This document shows, piece by piece, positions 53,982 to 63,561 of a DNA stretch of 64,000 nt (positions within the stretch are counted from its first letter, which is position 1; each line of letters opens with the position of its first letter). The notes under the pieces are model-generated. The model had not been told where the DNA came from. It made no database searches and saw only the letters and a program-made list of their open reading frames with translations. The stretch covers positions 24,345 to 88,344 of the forward strand of contig VGZT01000004.1 of the NCBI GenBank assembly GCA_016872495.1. Reading direction: 5' to 3'. The stretch is from SAR202 cluster bacterium (GTDB lineage: Bacteria; Chloroflexota; Dehalococcoidia; Lucifugimonadales; Lucifugimonadaceae). Position numbers and translations under genes: made by a program.

Positions 53982-55441
53982 AACCCCTTGGGCCGGTGCT
54001 GCGCCCACGGCCGGGCCTTCTCGAAGGCAGCGGACGCCGCGAACACCGATTCTTCGTCGCCGAACTTGCCGATGATGTGAAGCCCGATCGGGAGCCCGCC
54101 GCTCGAAAAGCCCGCCGGCGCCGATGCAGCCGGGTTCATCCCCATGTTGAACGGGTAGGTGAATGGGGTGAAACCCCAGAGCCGGTGCGCGACCGGCCGG
54201 CCGCCGATCTTCTCCGGGTGCTGGTTGATCGGGAACGCAGGCACCGCGAGGGTCGGGGTCAGCAGCAGATCCCACTTCGTGAAGAAATCCCTGATATAGG
54301 CGCGGTACTTGTTCAGATAGGACAGCGCGTCGAAGAGTTCTTCGCCGGTGACCGCCCTGCCCTTCTCCATGCCTTCCATCAGGTAGTCGGTCAGCAGCTC
54401 CTTGTGGTCGCGCAGGAGATGGCCGTTGACCGCGTAAGCCCGCGTCCGGTAGATGACCTGGAAGTTGTCAAAGACGACCTGTGGATCGTCGAGCTTGAAG
54501 TCGGCGGCTTCGACCGTTGCGCCCATGTCCCTGAAAGCCCTGGCGGCAGCCTCGGCGACGCGCACCACCTCCGGATCCACGGGCACGCCACCGATGTCCG
54601 CGCTCCATGCGATCCTCTTGCCCTTCACTCCCTTCTCGAGGGCGGCTACGAAGTCCGGGGGCGCGGACTCGATCGTGCCGGGCTCGTGATCCGGCGCCGG
54701 CCCGGCGAGCACCTGCAGCATGATCGCCGCGTCACGCACGTCACGGGTCATCGGGCCCACGTTGGAGAAGTTGATCGGGTGCCAGCTGTCGATGTTCGCC
54801 AGCCGCCTCGGCACCCTGCCCTGGCTCGGCTTGATGCCATAGATCCCGCAGAACCCGCTGGGGATACGTATTGAGCCGCCGCCGTCACTCCCCTGCGCAA
54901 TCACAGTCATCCCGGCAGCCACCGAGGCCCCGGCGCCTCCGCTCGACGCGCCGCTCGTGCAACTGGTGTTCCACGGGTTGCGGCAGGCGTCGCCGAGCCG
55001 GTTCTCATTCGTCCCGATGTGACCGAACTCCGATGTGTTGGTCTTGCCGACGATGATCGCTCCCGCGGCACGGAGCCTCTCGGTGGCCAGCGCGTCAGAG
55101 GTCGAGACGTTGTCCTTGTAAAAGAGGCAGCCGTTGGTCTGCCTCACGCCCTTGACGCCTTCGAGGTCCTTGATCGATACCGGCACGCCGTGCAACGGGC
55201 CGAGCTTCTGGCCCTTCATCACCGCCTGCTCAGCCCTGCGCGCGGCGTCGAGAGCCTGGTCGGCGATCACGGTCAGAAAGGCGTTCAGCTTCGGATTGTG
55301 CTGCTCGATCCGGCGGAGTGTGTTCTCAACGGCCTCGACCGGAGACACCTTCCTGTCAGCGATTTCCTTCCGAAGGCGGTGGGCTGGCATCCACGTGAGC
55401 TCGTCCCGCGTCCCCAATCGGTTCCCTCCAATCTGGCTCAT
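53978..55441 (-). CDS. Amidase (amidase-signature family)
   Basis: This 487-aa enzyme hydrolyses amide bonds with the Ser-cisSer-Lys triad. K91 lies in VSIKDLEGV, the cis-Ser S166 in SGASSGGAGAS, and the nucleophile S190 in QGSDGGGSIRIP; the 24-residue gap between the serines is normal. It resembles GatA-like and aryl/aliphatic amidases, but there is no gatB or gatC nearby, so a catabolic amidase is more likely. The ATG was chosen to begin MSQIGGNRL. Its stop overlaps the stop of the ABC permease gene by four bases. Confidence 0.9.
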   Translation of the reverse strand: MSQIGGNRLGTRDELTWMPAHRLRKEIADRKVSPVEAVENTLRRIEQHNPKLNAFLTVIADQALDAARRAEQAVMKGQKLGPLHGVPVSIKDLEGVKGVRQTNGCLFYKDNVSTSDALATERLRAAGAIIVGKTNTSEFGHIGTNENRLGDACRNPWNTSCTSGASSGGAGASVAAGMTVIAQGSDGGGSIRIPSGFCGIYGIKPSQGRVPRRLANIDSWHPINFSNVGPMTRDVRDAAIMLQVLAGPAPDHEPGTIESAPPDFVAALEKGVKGKRIAWSADIGGVPVDPEVVRVAEAAARAFRDMGATVEAADFKLDDPQVVFDNFQVIYRTRAYAVNGHLLRDHKELLTDYLMEGMEKGRAVTGEELFDALSYLNKYRAYIRDFFTKWDLLLTPTLAVPAFPINQHPEKIGGRPVAHRLWGFTPFTYPFNMGMNPAASAPAGFSSGGLPIGLHIIGKFGDEESVFAASAAFEKARPWAQHRPKGF

Positions 55442-55500
55442 GGCACGGCGCAAGTGTAGTACGGCCACGCGACCGTCGCCTGCTGGCCTAAACTCCCCTG

Positions 55501-56316
55501 ATGACCAACGAACGTCTCTTCGAACACGTCCGGCCCTGGATCGAAAAACAGCTCGGCTTCAAATGGCGGGCTGCCCTGCGCGGAAATTCCGTAGATGTAC
55601 AGGCGGGCGCCGGACAGCCGGACGCTCCGCTGATTGGCTTCAAGGTAGATTCGGCGGTAGCCGTGGCGGCGCCAGAAGAGTGGCTGCCGTGGCTTCGACC
55701 GGTGGTCGCTGGCCTCCACCCGGACCAGCTCTTCTCTGATCTTGGCGCCTACGAGCTCAGCCGCGTCACACTTCCTCATGGGTACGCCGTCTGGGGTCCG
55801 GTGCCCAACTACGTCGCGGACAGGTCGAGCTGGAAACCGGTGGCCGACCGCCGGCCCCGACCCCTGACGCGACAGCAATTCGAGGCCGTCGACTGGAAAG
55901 TCTTCTGGCACTGCGAGCGGAACGCGCCGCTCGCCTCGTTCGGCATCTACGAGGGCGACCGCCTGGTGGCCCTCACCACGGTCGGAGACAGGGGCGAGAG
56001 TGTCTGGGAGATCGGTGTCGACGTCGCGCCCGAGCACAAGGGCCGGCGCCTCGGCAGCGCCGTCGTGAGCGCCGCGGGAAACTGGATCCACGACAACGGC
56101 GGCATCATCCACGCGACCGTGGCCTTCTGGAACGTGCCATCTTCCCGGAACATGCGGGCGCTCGGCATGGAGTTCGTCTTCAGCGCCCTGCATGGGAAGA
56201 AGGGGCCATTCCGCGTGCCGCCCCAGCCCCTCGGCACGCCACTGCCCGGTGTCGCCATCCAGGACCTTTATCCTCGCTGGGCGATGAATCAGGCGATCCA
56301 ACCGAAGCCCGAATAG
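55501..56316 (+). CDS. GNAT-family N-acetyltransferase
   Basis: This 271-aa protein has a poorly conserved N-terminal half and a GNAT domain in the C-terminal half. Acetyl-CoA motif A is IGVDVAPEHKGRRLGSAVVS near residue 182, followed by NGGIIHATVAFWNVPSSRNM and LGMEFV. It resembles the gene at 61143-61934 in layout. The substrate is unknown. The ATG is the first in frame after the divergent amidase start. Confidence 0.8.
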   Translation: MTNERLFEHVRPWIEKQLGFKWRAALRGNSVDVQAGAGQPDAPLIGFKVDSAVAVAAPEEWLPWLRPVVAGLHPDQLFSDLGAYELSRVTLPHGYAVWGPVPNYVADRSSWKPVADRRPRPLTRQQFEAVDWKVFWHCERNAPLASFGIYEGDRLVALTTVGDRGESVWEIGVDVAPEHKGRRLGSAVVSAAGNWIHDNGGIIHATVAFWNVPSSRNMRALGMEFVFSALHGKKGPFRVPPQPLGTPLPGVAIQDLYPRWAMNQAIQPKPE

Positions 56317-56336
56317 ACGAGAGCCGAAGTCGAATC

Positions 56337-57530
56337 CTAGCCGGCCTTTGACGCTTTCCCCTCCAGCCACTCCTTCGTGATCTCGAACCCGAAGCCGGGA
56401 GCATCGGTCGGCCGCACGTACCCGTTCTTGATCGCCACGGTACCGGGCAACGTGATCATCTCCTCGAGCGGGACCCCGGGCGGGGCCACACCTTCAGATC
56501 GCTCACCCCACACGATCGCAGGCATCGCCATGGCCAGGTGCTGGCCATACGGGTAGTTCATCCCGGCGTGCGTGATCACCGAAACGCCGTGCGCCTCCGC
56601 CAGATGGCAGATCCGGACGCACGCGCTGATGCCGCCACACCACTGGACGTCGGGCTGGAAGATGTCGACGAGCCCCTGGCTGGCCGCGACTGCAAACGGG
56701 TGGATGGAATACCAGTGCTCGCCGGTCGCCAGGATCTGGCCCGGGACGCGCTGCCTGACCTTGATGTAGGTGTCGAGGCTTTCTGGCAGCAGGTAGTCCT
56801 CGAGCCACTTGATCCGGTATGGCCTCAGGGCATCGACCAGGCGCACGATGTACTCGATGTTCAGCGACATCCATGAATCAACCGAGATCTCTACGTCGGG
56901 GCCAACCTGCTCCCTGGTCTTCGCAACCAGCTCTTCGTTCTTCCTGATTCCTTCGATCCCGTGTTCCGGTCCGTAACGCATGAAGAGCTTCACCGCCTTG
57001 AACCCGAGCTCGAGGAACCAGGCGATGCTGTTCTCGGTGCCGTACGTGAGATCGGTATTGCTCGCGTAGCAGAAGATCTTCTCCTTCTGCGGCCCGCCCA
57101 GCAGATGGTAGACGGGCAATTTGAGGAGCTTGCCCTTCAGGTCCCAGAGGGCGTTGTCGACCGCGCTGATGGCGTAGCTGGCCATTCCGGCCGTGCCGTA
57201 CTGTGCAGTCGCCCGTTGCATCACGTCCCACAGCTTTTCCGTAGCCATGCAGTCCTGGCCGACGATCAGCTTGGCGAGGTGATCGTTGATGAGGCGCGTC
57301 ACTGGTCCGCTGTTGTTCGTCATCCCGAGGCCCCACGTGCCGTCCTCCGCCGTGACGATGCATGCGGCCCTGGTCCAGTTGTCGGGCTGCCAGGCGTTCC
57401 GGACATAGTCGGGATAGCGCGCCATCGGATTGCCGAAGTGTGCTGCCTCCCGCTGCTTCGGGACCCGGGCCTTCGTCTTGATATTCGGTGCGATATCGAC
57501 GGCCACTGCCCGGACTTCGCGGATCTTCAT
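56337..57530 (-). CDS. Enolase-superfamily dehydratase, L-rhamnonate-dehydratase-like
   Basis: This 397-aa enzyme matches the rhamnonate dehydratase (RhmD) layout. H31 in HFGNPMARYP corresponds to the RhmD N-terminal His. Metal ligands are D208 (ISVDSW), E234 (WLEDYLLPE) and E261 (ATGEHWYS), and a catalytic His lies in VITHAGMNYPYGQH. It should dehydrate a 6-deoxy sugar acid or related acid sugar to a 2-keto-3-deoxy product. The ATG has GGAGG eight bases upstream. The gene diverges from trpB2. Relatives act on rhamnonate, lyxonate or mannonate, so substrate assignment needs testing. Confidence 0.85.
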   Translation of the reverse strand: MKIREVRAVAVDIAPNIKTKARVPKQREAAHFGNPMARYPDYVRNAWQPDNWTRAACIVTAEDGTWGLGMTNNSGPVTRLINDHLAKLIVGQDCMATEKLWDVMQRATAQYGTAGMASYAISAVDNALWDLKGKLLKLPVYHLLGGPQKEKIFCYASNTDLTYGTENSIAWFLELGFKAVKLFMRYGPEHGIEGIRKNEELVAKTREQVGPDVEISVDSWMSLNIEYIVRLVDALRPYRIKWLEDYLLPESLDTYIKVRQRVPGQILATGEHWYSIHPFAVAASQGLVDIFQPDVQWCGGISACVRICHLAEAHGVSVITHAGMNYPYGQHLAMAMPAIVWGERSEGVAPPGVPLEEMITLPGTVAIKNGYVRPTDAPGFGFEITKEWLEGKASKAG

Positions 57531-57665
57531 GCTATTTCCTCCGGGCGGCATTCTACCTATTGCCGGGCAGGCAGGTCCTCGGACGAGCGTCGTACCTGTT
57601 CGCCCCCGGCGAATTGCGTTAAAGTGACGCTGCGGTACAACCCCTGACTGGCGAGGGAGGCGTAG

Positions 57666-59018
57666 ATGGTGACGCACAAGTACTTACTCGACGAGTCCGA
57701 GATGCCGCGCAGCTGGTACAACGTGCAGGCCGACCTCAAGCCAGCGATCGACCCGGCTCTTCATCCGGGCACGAAACAGCCGGCCGGCCCCGGGGACTTC
57801 GCCCCTCTCTTCCCGATGGAGCTGATCAAGCAGGAAGTGAGCAGGGAGCGTTGGATCGAGATCCCCGACCAGATCCAGGACATTTACAAGCTCTGGCGCC
57901 CTACCCCGCTCTACCGGGCCCATAACCTCGAAAAGGCCCTGGGCACACCCGCCCGCATCTTCTACAAGTACGAGGGCGTAAGTCCCGCCGGTAGCCACAA
58001 GCCGAACACGGCGGTTGCGCAGGCCTACTACAACAAGCAGGAAGGCACGAAGCGGATCACGACCGAGACCGGCGCCGGCCAGTGGGGCAGCGCCCTGGCG
58101 TTCGCCTGCCACAACATGGGCATCGAGTGCAAGGTGTACATGGTCTCGGCCAGCTACAAGCAGAAACCGTACCGCAAATCGATGATGGAGTCGTGGGGCG
58201 CGACCGTCGTCGCGAGCCCGAGCCGCGATACGCAGGCCGGCCGTAATGTGCTGGCGGCCAACCCGGAATCCCCGGGGAGCCTCGGCATAGCCATCAGCGA
58301 GGCCGTCGAGGACGCCGCAAAGCGCGACGACACCAAGTACTCCCTGGGCAGCGTGCTGAACCACGTGCTCATGCACCAGACGGTGATCGGCCAGGAAGCG
58401 ATCAAGCAGATGGAGAAGGCGAACGCCTATCCGGACATGGTCATCGGGTGCGTTGGGGGCGGCAGCAGCTTCGGCGGGATCGTGTTCCCGTTCGTGCCCG
58501 ACAAGCTCGCCGGCAAGAAGATCCGCTTCATCGCGGTCGAACCGGAGGCATGTCCGTCGCTGACCCGCGGCAAGTTCGCCTACGACTTCGGGGACACGGC
58601 TGGCATGACGCCACTGATCAAGATGTACACGCTCGGCCACACCTTTGTGCCTAACCCGATCCATGCGGGCGGGCTCCGGTATCACGGGATGGCGCCGTTG
58701 ATCAGCCAGATGGTCAAGGAGAAGCTGGTGGAGGCACGTGCCTATCACCAGACAAAGGTGTTCGAAGCGGCGGTCCAGTTCGCACGCACCGAGGGCATCA
58801 TCCCGGCGCCAGAGCCGTCGCATGCGATCAGGGCGGCGATCGACGAAGCGCTCGCGTGCAAGAAGACCGGAGAGAAGAAGAACATCCTCTTCCTGCTCTG
58901 CGGGCACGGACACTTCGACATGTCGGCCTATGACAACTACCTGACCGGCAAGATGGTCGACTACGCCTACCCGGAGGAAGAGGTGCGCAAGGCGATGGCG
59001 GCGATTCCGGCGGTCTAG
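57666..59018 (+). CDS. trpB: TrpB2-type tryptophan synthase beta chain
   Basis: This 450-aa PLP enzyme belongs to the TrpB2 branch, which is longer than classical TrpB (about 400 aa) and often stands alone. The PLP Lys is K112 in [10 protein letters not shown], the phosphate-binding loop is [10 protein letters not shown], and [13 protein letters not shown] and [12 protein letters not shown] are TrpB2 features. It makes tryptophan from indole and serine, or acts as a serine deaminase. There is no trpA or other trp gene beside it, so it may salvage indole. Confidence 0.92.
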   Translation: MVTHKYLLDESEMPRSWYNVQADLKPAIDPALHPGTKQPAGPGDFAPLFPMELIKQEVSRERWIEIPDQIQDIYKLWRPTPLYRAHNLEKALGTPARIFYKYEGVSPAGSHKPNTAVAQAYYNKQEGTKRITTETGAGQWGSALAFACHNMGIECKVYMVSASYKQKPYRKSMMESWGATVVASPSRDTQAGRNVLAANPESPGSLGIAISEAVEDAAKRDDTKYSLGSVLNHVLMHQTVIGQEAIKQMEKANAYPDMVIGCVGGGSSFGGIVFPFVPDKLAGKKIRFIAVEPEACPSLTRGKFAYDFGDTAGMTPLIKMYTLGHTFVPNPIHAGGLRYHGMAPLISQMVKEKLVEARAYHQTKVFEAAVQFARTEGIIPAPEPSHAIRAAIDEALACKKTGEKKNILFLLCGHGHFDMSAYDNYLTGKMVDYAYPEEEVRKAMAAIPAV

Positions 59019-59099
59019 CGCGCTTGGCAGACGGCATCCCGGTCGGGCATCACCGCCCGATCTGGATCTCGTTGACCACGCAGCTGGCGGGGAGACAGC

Positions 59100-59256
59100 T
59101 CACCTGGCCCGCCACACCCTGTTCATGTTGAGATCGCCTGCCGCCGGCTCGTCCAGCATCTGGCCGAGCCGCCGGACACCCGTGTCCTCACCCTTGGCAA
59201 GTGTGATCCAGCTCAGGTAGTCGTTCCGTTGCCATGGCGGCCGCCGCATCCAGGCG
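59100..59256 (-). pseudogene. Remnant of a YdeI/OmpD-associated-like gene
   Basis: A minus-strand frame reads AWMRRPPWQRNDYLSWITLA, then RRLGQMLDE, and stops at a TGA. This is the C-terminal motif of small YdeI-like proteins (RNDYxxWIxxAKRxETRxRRxxxML). Upstream, sense-like text (GLPDDAHEALERDW) is in another frame. There is no intact start, so it is a decayed fragment between trpB and the heliorhodopsin. Confidence 0.45.
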
Positions 59257-59361
59257 CCGACCAGTCCCTTTCCAACGCCTCATGCGCGTCGTCCGGTAGG
59301 CCCACGAGGGGACGCTACCGCGGCACCGGCCCGAGCTCCCTGCGAAGTACGTCGTCTCTCG

Positions 59362-60144
59362 CTATACCGCCAGGGTCCCTCCGAACACCTGCCAGGCCAG
59401 CAGCGATTTTGCGATCAGGCTCAGCAGCACGTAGACGGACTCACCGAACAGATAGTCCTTCCAGGGGCCGACCTTCCGGTACTGAAGGATCATGTTCAGC
59501 GCGAACGAATTGAAGAAGATGAACAGCGACACGAAGATCCCATACACAAACGCCGGCGGGGTGGCCGAGATTCCGGGGCTCCAGATGTAGATGCCGATCA
59601 GGAACCATGGCACGGCGCCCATGAGGGTGCCGAAGTTGAACGTCAGCCACGAAGGCTTGCCCGGCTTCTCGTAGTGCTCCATGAGCAGCCCGAAAAGGAT
59701 CATGGCGGCGTTGACCGCAAAGATGGCGCCGACGGCCGCAACGTCGCTGATCCCCGTCAACATCGCAATGATTACGACCATGAGGGACGAGCTGATTGAG
59801 TATTCGATCCAGCGCGCGTAGTTGCGGTTCTTTCCAAGGTTCCGCACGTACCAAGGGAATATCCCCGGCAGTATCAGCAGCCAGTGTGCGACCGCCGACA
59901 GGAACACGAAGGCCGCAACCGCCCAGCCAATTCGAACGTCGAACAGCGTCGAGATCTCCGGCAGCCCTGCCCCGGGCGGCCCGGTCATGAAGGTCGCCGT
60001 TACCGGCAATGAGAAGTCGTTGGTGAGCCCCAGGATTACGACGCCCTGGAGGAAGTGGAACAGGCCCATGACCGCGTTATACCAGCGCAGCCTGGCATAC
60101 CTGGAGCTTGTCTGAGTTGACGCCATGTCGGCGGCAGTCGTCAT
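59362..60144 (-). CDS. Heliorhodopsin
   Basis: This 260-aa seven-helix membrane protein is a heliorhodopsin, a retinal-binding light receptor with inverted membrane orientation relative to type-1 rhodopsins. The retinal Schiff-base Lys is K246 in LSLIAKSLLAWQVFGGTL, and the counterion is E114 in ARWIEYSISSSLM. H30 (GLFHFLQG) and H87 (SAVAHWLL) match the two conserved His of the founding protein 48C12 (H23, H80, E107, K241) with a constant offset of +7, or +5 for the Lys. The ATG has AGAGGAACA upstream. No retinal-synthesis gene or obvious signalling partner adjoins it. Function is unproven for the family as a whole. Confidence 0.93.
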   Translation of the reverse strand: MTTAADMASTQTSSRYARLRWYNAVMGLFHFLQGVVILGLTNDFSLPVTATFMTGPPGAGLPEISTLFDVRIGWAVAAFVFLSAVAHWLLILPGIFPWYVRNLGKNRNYARWIEYSISSSLMVVIIAMLTGISDVAAVGAIFAVNAAMILFGLLMEHYEKPGKPSWLTFNFGTLMGAVPWFLIGIYIWSPGISATPPAFVYGIFVSLFIFFNSFALNMILQYRKVGPWKDYLFGESVYVLLSLIAKSLLAWQVFGGTLAV

Positions 60145-61142
60145 TGTTCCTCTCCCAAAACCCTTCAGTTCGTTGCAAAAAGTTTAGCCGTTTCTGGCGG
60201 AACACGCGTGAATCAATGCCCCGGAGGCCGTGCACGTTCCGTGAGGACCCAGCAAGCACCCGGAGGTCGGGCCTGAGCACCTCGTGCTGGGCCTCTTGAA
60301 CGAGTGGCCCGGACTCGGGCTCACCGCGCCCGGCAAGCTCGGAGTTGACGCGCACGACCTCGCCGAGGCGGTCGAACAGGCATTCAAGCCGGGCGCAACT
60401 TCGGTCCAGGGAACCCCGGGGTTGTCGCCTGAGCGCAGGAAGGCGCTGGCAGGGGCCGCGCCGAACAGGCCTGCCGGCTCAAGACATCCCGGGCCGGTCA
60501 GGAGCACCCGCTGCTTTTGCCCCTGCGCGAGGGTGACGCTCTTCCGCCGGGGGCGTCACGGTACTCGTGGTACTACGGAGGTCGGTAGGACTCGGCCTGC
60601 TGGCTGCACGCGCTCGGCAGAAATCTGGAACGGCGTTCATCATTCGGGAGGGCGATCGCGAGCGGCAACTGGTGCTCCTGTGACGGCGCCCTATCTTGCC
60701 CTCGGTGCGGCCGCTACCCTGGAGAGCTCGCACAGTGGCACGAGCGCCGGGCCACTGCGGAGGCCTTGCCGGAGCGGGCCGAGCTGGTTTTTGACTTGCA
60801 GCGGATAAGGCCTCCCAGCGCTTCGGTCATTACCGGTCCTGACAACCTCCTGGCCATTGCGGCCGAAGGCAGAACCGCCTCGAAGACCCCCCTTCAATTG
60901 CGTCGATGGCGCCGTCACCGGCGCTGCCTCCGAGAGCTACGGTGAAGCTGAAGTCGTGATACGGGGAGTCCCGGAAACCGCCATGAATGCCCTCTTCGCC
61001 AGACATGGACTTCCAACGAGCTTCATGGGCTGACAGCATCAGCCTCCCGCCGGCCCGATCAGGACTGCCTGCAAACCCATGTCTGGAACGACGACCTGGG
61101 CGAGCTCGAAGGCCAGACCGGGCGTCGCAGGCGATCCCCCGG
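60145..61142. other. 998-base stretch of decayed sequence upstream of heliorhodopsin
   Basis: Apart from the heliorhodopsin leader (60145-60200, with an AT-rich AAACTTTTTGCAACG on the minus strand) and the Clp-N remnant described separately, I see no intact gene, repeat or RNA here. The short plus-strand frames switch sense often, as in eroding coding sequence. Confidence 0.4.
60255..60440 (+). pseudogene. Remnant of a Clp N-terminal-domain protein
   Basis: A plus-strand frame reads EVGPEHLVLGLLNEWPGLG, then GKLGVDAHDLAEAVEQAF. This matches the repeat of the Clp-N domain (TEHLLLGLL ... LGVDLDELREAVE) found in ClpA/ClpC and in short stand-alone Clp-N proteins. It has no credible start, and its continuation is not family-like. 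Confidence 0.45.
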
Positions 61143-61934
61143 TCAGGCCGGGCGAATCAGGACTTCGACGTAGCTGGGGATCAAGCCGGCCCCGAGAGCG
61201 GTCCTATGGGACCGGATATTCGAGTTGGTTGCACCCCAGTACGGGACGCGCCCCTGCGAGAGCGTTTCTGCCGCTGCCACCGAAGCCAGCGCAAGTCCCA
61301 GTCCCCTGCCCTGATGCGCTTCGTCGACATCGATCCCGATCTGCCAGAGCGCATCGGAGTCGGCGCAAACGGCCGCCATCCCCACGGGGGAGGCCAGAAC
61401 CAGGCTGGAACCGGCGGCGTAAGCGCAAGCGGCGAACCGGGTCGGCCGCACACCTTCCCGCTCAGGATTGAGTCCGTTGTGGAACTTCTTGTGGTCCACC
61501 TTCGCCGTCACGTCGGGGCCCACGACCCTGATCACGTAACCTTCCGGCACAGCTACCTTCCGGACAGAGCCCGAGGACCCCGAGAAGCGCGGGAACGGGC
61601 CGAAGACCCTGAAGCCGTGCCTGGCCCAGTAACGCGCTGCTTCGCCGGTCTGCACGGGGTCGAATACACCGTCCCGGTCCAAACCCTCGTACACGCCGCG
61701 CGTCCACTCCATGTGCTCCGCCTCGGCGGTGACGATGGCTCCGGCGCCGAGCGTGACACATCGCATCACGCCCGCGTACGGCGGGCCCTCCCGGTGCGCG
61801 GGTTGGCTACGGTCGCCGGGATTCCGCTCGCGGACGTGCACGAGCCCATCCGAAAGATCGCGGGGCCGTCCGGATGTCTCGGCGAGGATCATCTCGGTGA
61901 TGGCCTCGCGACGGCGCTGTTCGCTGACCGACAC
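61143..61934 (-). CDS. GNAT-family N-acetyltransferase
   Basis: This 263-aa protein has a divergent N-terminal half and a C-terminal GNAT domain. The acetyl-CoA motif is IGIDVDEAHQGRGLGLALAS near residue 200, with WGATNSNIRSHRTALGAGLI after it. The GTG start lies 10 bases after the stop of the upstream gene on the same strand, so the two form an operon. It is related in layout to the gene at 55501. Substrate unknown. Confidence 0.78.
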   Translation of the reverse strand: MSVSEQRRREAITEMILAETSGRPRDLSDGLVHVRERNPGDRSQPAHREGPPYAGVMRCVTLGAGAIVTAEAEHMEWTRGVYEGLDRDGVFDPVQTGEAARYWARHGFRVFGPFPRFSGSSGSVRKVAVPEGYVIRVVGPDVTAKVDHKKFHNGLNPEREGVRPTRFAACAYAAGSSLVLASPVGMAAVCADSDALWQIGIDVDEAHQGRGLGLALASVAAAETLSQGRVPYWGATNSNIRSHRTALGAGLIPSYVEVLIRPA

Positions 61935-61944
61935 GTATCGGACC

Positions 61945-63333
61945 CTACGCGCCCTTGCCCCGGCTGAATTGCGCGATCGACTTCATGTACTCGGGCTTGA
62001 TGCTGTTGTAGGTGTAGTAGCAGTACCGCTTCGTGCCCTGTGCGTGCATCTCGGCAAGGATCCCGTGCAGGTCCTCAGGCGCCATCCAACCCACATTGAA
62101 ATGCTCGCACCCGACGAAGGGCACGAACCGGTCCACGCCACCCACCGACGCAATCATCTGCCGTGTCTGATCGCGGACCGTAGTCTCAAACCACTCCTTC
62201 GTCGCAGGCTTCCCGTACTGTGATGGCAGGTATCCCGAGAACGGCATCGCGTAGTTGAACGCCGCGCTGAACCAGCGCGCCGCCTGCTCCTCGGACAGCC
62301 CCTGGTTCCAGTCTGCGATCGTGAGGACCCAGTGGTTAACGGTGTCCCGAATGCCGGCTACGGCGAACCACCAGTACTCCTTGGGCAGCTGGAAGTCGGT
62401 GTACGAGCGCTCCCGCCGCAGATTGTGCCCGTTCATGATCGTCATGGCCGGAACCCTGGAAGAGGTTCCCACCTTGAGTCCGGGACAGCGCGCCTTGATC
62501 TCACGGACGGTCGAACTGACCGAATGGTCCACGACCGCCTGCTTGTAAGCGAGCCAGTGCGCAACCGTCGGATCCTCGGTCCACCAGAGGTACGCCGACG
62601 CCCCCGCCGCGCAGTTCTTCACGAAGTCGTCTACGTACGCCGGCGTGAGCGACGTGAGGCGCTTCTTGAAGTTGTCGCGTCCCTGGATCACGCGATCGAT
62701 CGACATCCCGATCGAAGCCGCAAACTGCCGCTGATGAGGGTCGTCGAAGTTCTCGACGAAGATGTCGTCGCGGCTGCCGGGCTTGATATCCCACTTGAAG
62801 TCCGGTCCGTCGAGCACGACCGCCTCGAAGTGCGGAAAGTTGTCGAGCACATCGCGGATCCGGGCCCCCGTGTACCGGGACGTCTCGGGATTGCAGACGC
62901 TGATGGCGGCCGGCGCGGGCTTGCCGGTGCCGATCCCGCCCTGGCGGTGGTAGCCCTTGTCGTCCATGATCCACAGCTTGAAGCCTGCATTCTTCGCCCG
63001 ATCGAGCGCCGAATGAAGCGCCTTAACCTGCCCTTCGACGGACGGGGGCATGCCTGGCGGTGACCAGTGTTTCATGCCCTCGAACAGCTTCTGGTTCGGC
63101 TTGAAGGCGCCAACCGGGATTCCGCGCGCGTCCTTGCTACCAGCGGCGGCCAGCATCCTCGGGTGGATGTCCTCCGGCTTGAGTATTGGGGGCGAGGAAG
63201 GATCGCCCAACTTGTCGTAGACGGCGAGCCACTGAATAGCGACTTCCTCGATGCCGGCGTCCTTCATCTCGTCCCAGAACCCCTGGTCGTTGAGCACGCC
63301 CAGGGGTGGACGGACCATCATCACCGGCTTCAT
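61945..63333 (-). CDS. Orphan 462-aa protein, possibly a (beta/alpha)8 glycoside-hydrolase-like fold
   Basis: I cannot name this protein. It has no signal peptide or membrane helix. The sequence suggests alternating strands and helices as in a TIM barrel: PVMMVRPPLGVLNDQGFWDE, KLWIMDDKGYHRQGG, HFEAVVLDGPDFKWDI, ASAYLWWTEDP and VNHWVLTIADWNQG. Many Trp, Tyr and Asp/Glu at strand ends are typical of carbohydrate-active barrels. The ATG starts MKPVMMVRPP; an upstream frame extension is not protein-like. It is the first gene of a two-gene operon with the acetyltransferase. Confidence 0.6.
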   Translation of the reverse strand: MKPVMMVRPPLGVLNDQGFWDEMKDAGIEEVAIQWLAVYDKLGDPSSPPILKPEDIHPRMLAAAGSKDARGIPVGAFKPNQKLFEGMKHWSPPGMPPSVEGQVKALHSALDRAKNAGFKLWIMDDKGYHRQGGIGTGKPAPAAISVCNPETSRYTGARIRDVLDNFPHFEAVVLDGPDFKWDIKPGSRDDIFVENFDDPHQRQFAASIGMSIDRVIQGRDNFKKRLTSLTPAYVDDFVKNCAAGASAYLWWTEDPTVAHWLAYKQAVVDHSVSSTVREIKARCPGLKVGTSSRVPAMTIMNGHNLRRERSYTDFQLPKEYWWFAVAGIRDTVNHWVLTIADWNQGLSEEQAARWFSAAFNYAMPFSGYLPSQYGKPATKEWFETTVRDQTRQMIASVGGVDRFVPFVGCEHFNVGWMAPEDLHGILAEMHAQGTKRYCYYTYNSIKPEYMKSIAQFSRGKGA

Positions 63334-63561
63334 GGGCTTCTTGTCTGGCAACTGGTCGGTACCTCCGGCGGGGTGTCTTGGTAAGCCGCCGTGGCGCACG
63401 GTATACCGGACTCTGTTCGAGAGCAACCGGCTCAGCGGGTATCACGTCCAACGACAACACCAGCCCGTTAACAGGCGTTCGAGCTACCCGTCCCGGAAGT
63501 CGACCAGCGCCTCGACTAGGATGTCTAAGTCGCTCTTGTCGTTAGACACGACCAGGCGTAG

